The position numbers were made by a program, and so were the translations under genes. From Mycobacterium sp. 4858 (GTDB lineage Bacteria > Actinomycetota > Actinomycetes > Mycobacteriales > Mycobacteriaceae), in assembly GCF_900240975.1 (NCBI RefSeq), contig NZ_LT968775.1:682001-746000 (forward strand): a stretch of DNA of 64,000 bases, written 5' to 3'. Shown here in pieces: positions 62,437-64,000 of this stretch. How positions within the stretch are numbered: the stretch's first letter is position 1; the number at the start of each line of letters is the position of its first letter. Under the pieces are notes generated by a model, which ran no database searches, had not been told where the DNA came from, and saw nothing but the letters and a program-made list of their open reading frames with translations.

Positions 62437-63351
62437 CTACGGCCGGGCCGGACGCAGGATCCGCAGCGCGCCGGGAACCGCGCTGATCTCCGCGGGAAGC
62501 GAGCAGGCGAAGTCGCCGTCGGCGTAGACGTTGATCCCGGGGCACTCGACGTGGATCGAGCGGGCCCGCGTCGTGCTCACCTCGTCGAGGTCGATGTGGG
62601 TGCCCTTCATCACGGTGGGGAACAGGCGCACCAGCTTCGTCCGCGACGCCGAGTGCACCATGGTGATGTCGAGCAGGCCATCGGTGGGATCGGCGTGCGG
62701 GCAGATCAGCATGCCGCCGCCGTAGCTTCGCGTGTTGCCGAAGGCCGCCAGCGTGATGTCGTCATCGATCTCCCGCGTCCCGTCCAGCACCATGCGAAAC
62801 GGCAAGAGCCGCAGTTGCGATAGTTCGGCGAGCATCGCCAGGTAGTAGCGCAGCCGCCCGTGCGGCCACGTCATCCGGTTGGCCCGGTCGGTCACCAGGG
62901 AGTCGAATCCGGTGGCGGCGACGGTGCCGAACCATTTCTCGGAGCCGGTGCTGTCGCGAATCTTTCCCAGGTCGACGGTTTCGGCAAAGCCGTCGGCGAC
63001 GATGTCCGCTGCGGCTTCGGGATCCTTTGTGGGAAGGCCGAATTCGCGGGCGTGGTCGTTACCTGTCCCCGCCGCCACGATGCCGATCGGAACGTCGGTG
63101 CCCGCGAGCACCTGCAGCGCGTTGGAGACGACGCCGTCGCCGCCGGTCGCCATGACGGCGTCGGCACCCTTCTCCAGTGCCGCGCTCACCAGGTAGCGCG
63201 CGTCTTGTGCGTCGTCGCCGATGATCTCGACGACCTCCACGCCACGGTGGTGCAGCCGCGCGATCGCGCGCTCCGCCGCCCGGATCGCCGTGCCGTGTCC
63301 GGAGACGGGATTGGTCAGCGCGATCACCTTCGTGATCTCGCGCCGGCTCAT
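62437..63351 (-). CDS. dagK: Diacylglycerol/lipid kinase (Rv2252-like)
   Basis: The 304-residue protein of the DAGK catalytic family has NPVSGHG at the start, GGDGVVSNAL (GGDG nucleotide motif) and GTGNDHAREFG. It phosphorylates diacylglycerol or related lipids and matches M. tuberculosis Rv2252, which feeds phosphatidylinositol mannoside synthesis. It overlaps the upstream FAD-oxidase gene by four bases (ATGA at 63351-63348). Confidence 0.9.
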   Translation of the reverse strand: MSRREITKVIALTNPVSGHGTAIRAAERAIARLHHRGVEVVEIIGDDAQDARYLVSAALEKGADAVMATGGDGVVSNALQVLAGTDVPIGIVAAGTGNDHAREFGLPTKDPEAAADIVADGFAETVDLGKIRDSTGSEKWFGTVAATGFDSLVTDRANRMTWPHGRLRYYLAMLAELSQLRLLPFRMVLDGTREIDDDITLAAFGNTRSYGGGMLICPHADPTDGLLDITMVHSASRTKLVRLFPTVMKGTHIDLDEVSTTRARSIHVECPGINVYADGDFACSLPAEISAVPGALRILRPARP

Positions 63352-64000
63352 GGAATCAGCTTGCCGGGGTTGAGGATTCCGGCCGGGTCCAGGGTCGCCT
63401 TGACCGCGCGCAGGACATGCACCCCGAGCTCGCCGACCTCGTCACGCATCCACGGCCGGTGGTCGGCGCCGACCGCATGATGGTGGGTGATCGTCCCGCC
63501 GGTGGCCATGATCGCGTCGCAGGCGGCCGCTTTGGCGGCCCGCCATTGTTCGATCGGGTTGCCGCGCTGCCCGGCGACGACGGTGAAGTACAGCGACGCG
63601 CCGGTGGGGTAGACGTGCGAGATGTGACACATCACCAGCGCCGGCGTGCCGGTCTTCGCCAGTGCATCGGTAAGCGCTTGCGTCACAGCGGCTTTGAGCG
63701 CGGGAATATTGGACCAGTCGGTCGCGGTCTCGAGGGTCTCGCAGAGCGCACCGGCCGATAGCAGCGAATCGCGCAGATACGGTGCGCCGAACCGCCCGTG
63801 CTCCCACGCCCGCGCCGGCGCTTCACCCAGCGACGTTCCGCCCTGGGCCACCAGCAGCGAGCTGGTTTCGGCGTGCCGGCTTTCGACGTGTTCTTTGGTG
63901 CCCTCGAACACGGTGATGCCCAGGCAGCCGCCGGTGATCTGGCTTTCGCCAATGGACTCGGTGGTGGCCAGGTTGACCCCGGTCTCGGCCTCGTCGGAGA
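63348..64000 (-). CDS. FAD-linked oxidase (Rv2251-like), N-terminus beyond the window
   Basis: Only the C-terminal part is present. It shows an alkyldihydroxyacetonephosphate synthase-like FAD-oxidase C-domain: VMCHISHVYPTGASLYFTVV, GGTITHHHAVGADHRPWM and the terminal PAGILNPGKLIP block. The gene reads off the right edge. Overlap with dagK supports an operon acting on glycerolipids. The FAD-binding PP-loop half is not seen. Confidence 0.85.
   Translation of the reverse strand, partial: SDEAETGVNLATTESIGESQITGGCLGITVFEGTKEHVESRHAETSSLLVAQGGTSLGEAPARAWEHGRFGAPYLRDSLLSAGALCETLETATDWSNIPALKAAVTQALTDALAKTGTPALVMCHISHVYPTGASLYFTVVAGQRGNPIEQWRAAKAAACDAIMATGGTITHHHAVGADHRPWMRDEVGELGVHVLRAVKATLDPAGILNPGKLIP

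Overview
The window is high-GC DNA in which most genes read as mycobacterial: a WS/DGAT acyltransferase, an MmpL transporter, an MmpS-like protein, a cutinase, CYP124, the mycothiol enzyme MscR, F420-type oxidoreductases and PknF-style membrane kinases. Several gene orders match M. tuberculosis. From about 47 to 64 kb it reads like the Rv2266-Rv2251 neighbourhood (cyp124, the Rv2264c-like Hsp70-fold protein, Rv2263-like SDR, lnt, Rv2260, mscR, Rv2258c, Rv2257c, Rv2256c, dagK, Rv2251). I infer a Mycobacterium, probably slow-growing and perhaps near the M. avium complex. The species cannot be fixed from the sequence alone.

Layout: 0-8.1 kb holds the end of a PHP-domain gene, two adjacent membrane Ser/Thr kinases (one frameshifted by a 19-bp tandem duplication, one a predicted pseudokinase), a WS/DGAT enzyme, an alpha/beta hydrolase-P450 pair and a VOC protein. 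About 8.1-28.0 kb is an accessory island that looks less GC-rich than its flanks. 28-47 kb is lipid and redox metabolism: two SDR/acyl-CoA modules with TetR regulators, a PapA-like acyltransferase, Ami1, a cutinase, a Baeyer-Villiger-type monooxygenase, PlsC-GT2-MmpL, DUF202 proteins and a HAD hydrolase. 47-64 kb is the conserved Rv2266-Rv2251-like block.

The island is a DNA phosphorothioation (Dnd) defence locus. dndA with an HNH gene faces dndB-dndC-dndD-dndE, a phosphorothioation-associated methyltransferase and a second HNH gene. Converging on these, and separated from them by a strong hairpin, is a tightly overlapped five-gene operon: a 735-residue protein with RNA-polymerase alpha-CTD-like and sigma region 4-like parts, a PLD-helicase restriction enzyme, a 52-residue protein, a second DndD-like ATPase with a CxxC hook, and dnd-associated protein 4. 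No DndF/G/H-like genes are visible, so this operon is the likely restriction half. At the left edge lie a translationally coupled two-gene module (unknown soluble protein plus four-helix membrane protein) and an OGG-fold DNA glycosylase, which may be additional defence genes.

No tRNA, rRNA, CRISPR array, insertion sequence, integrase or convincing att repeat was found.
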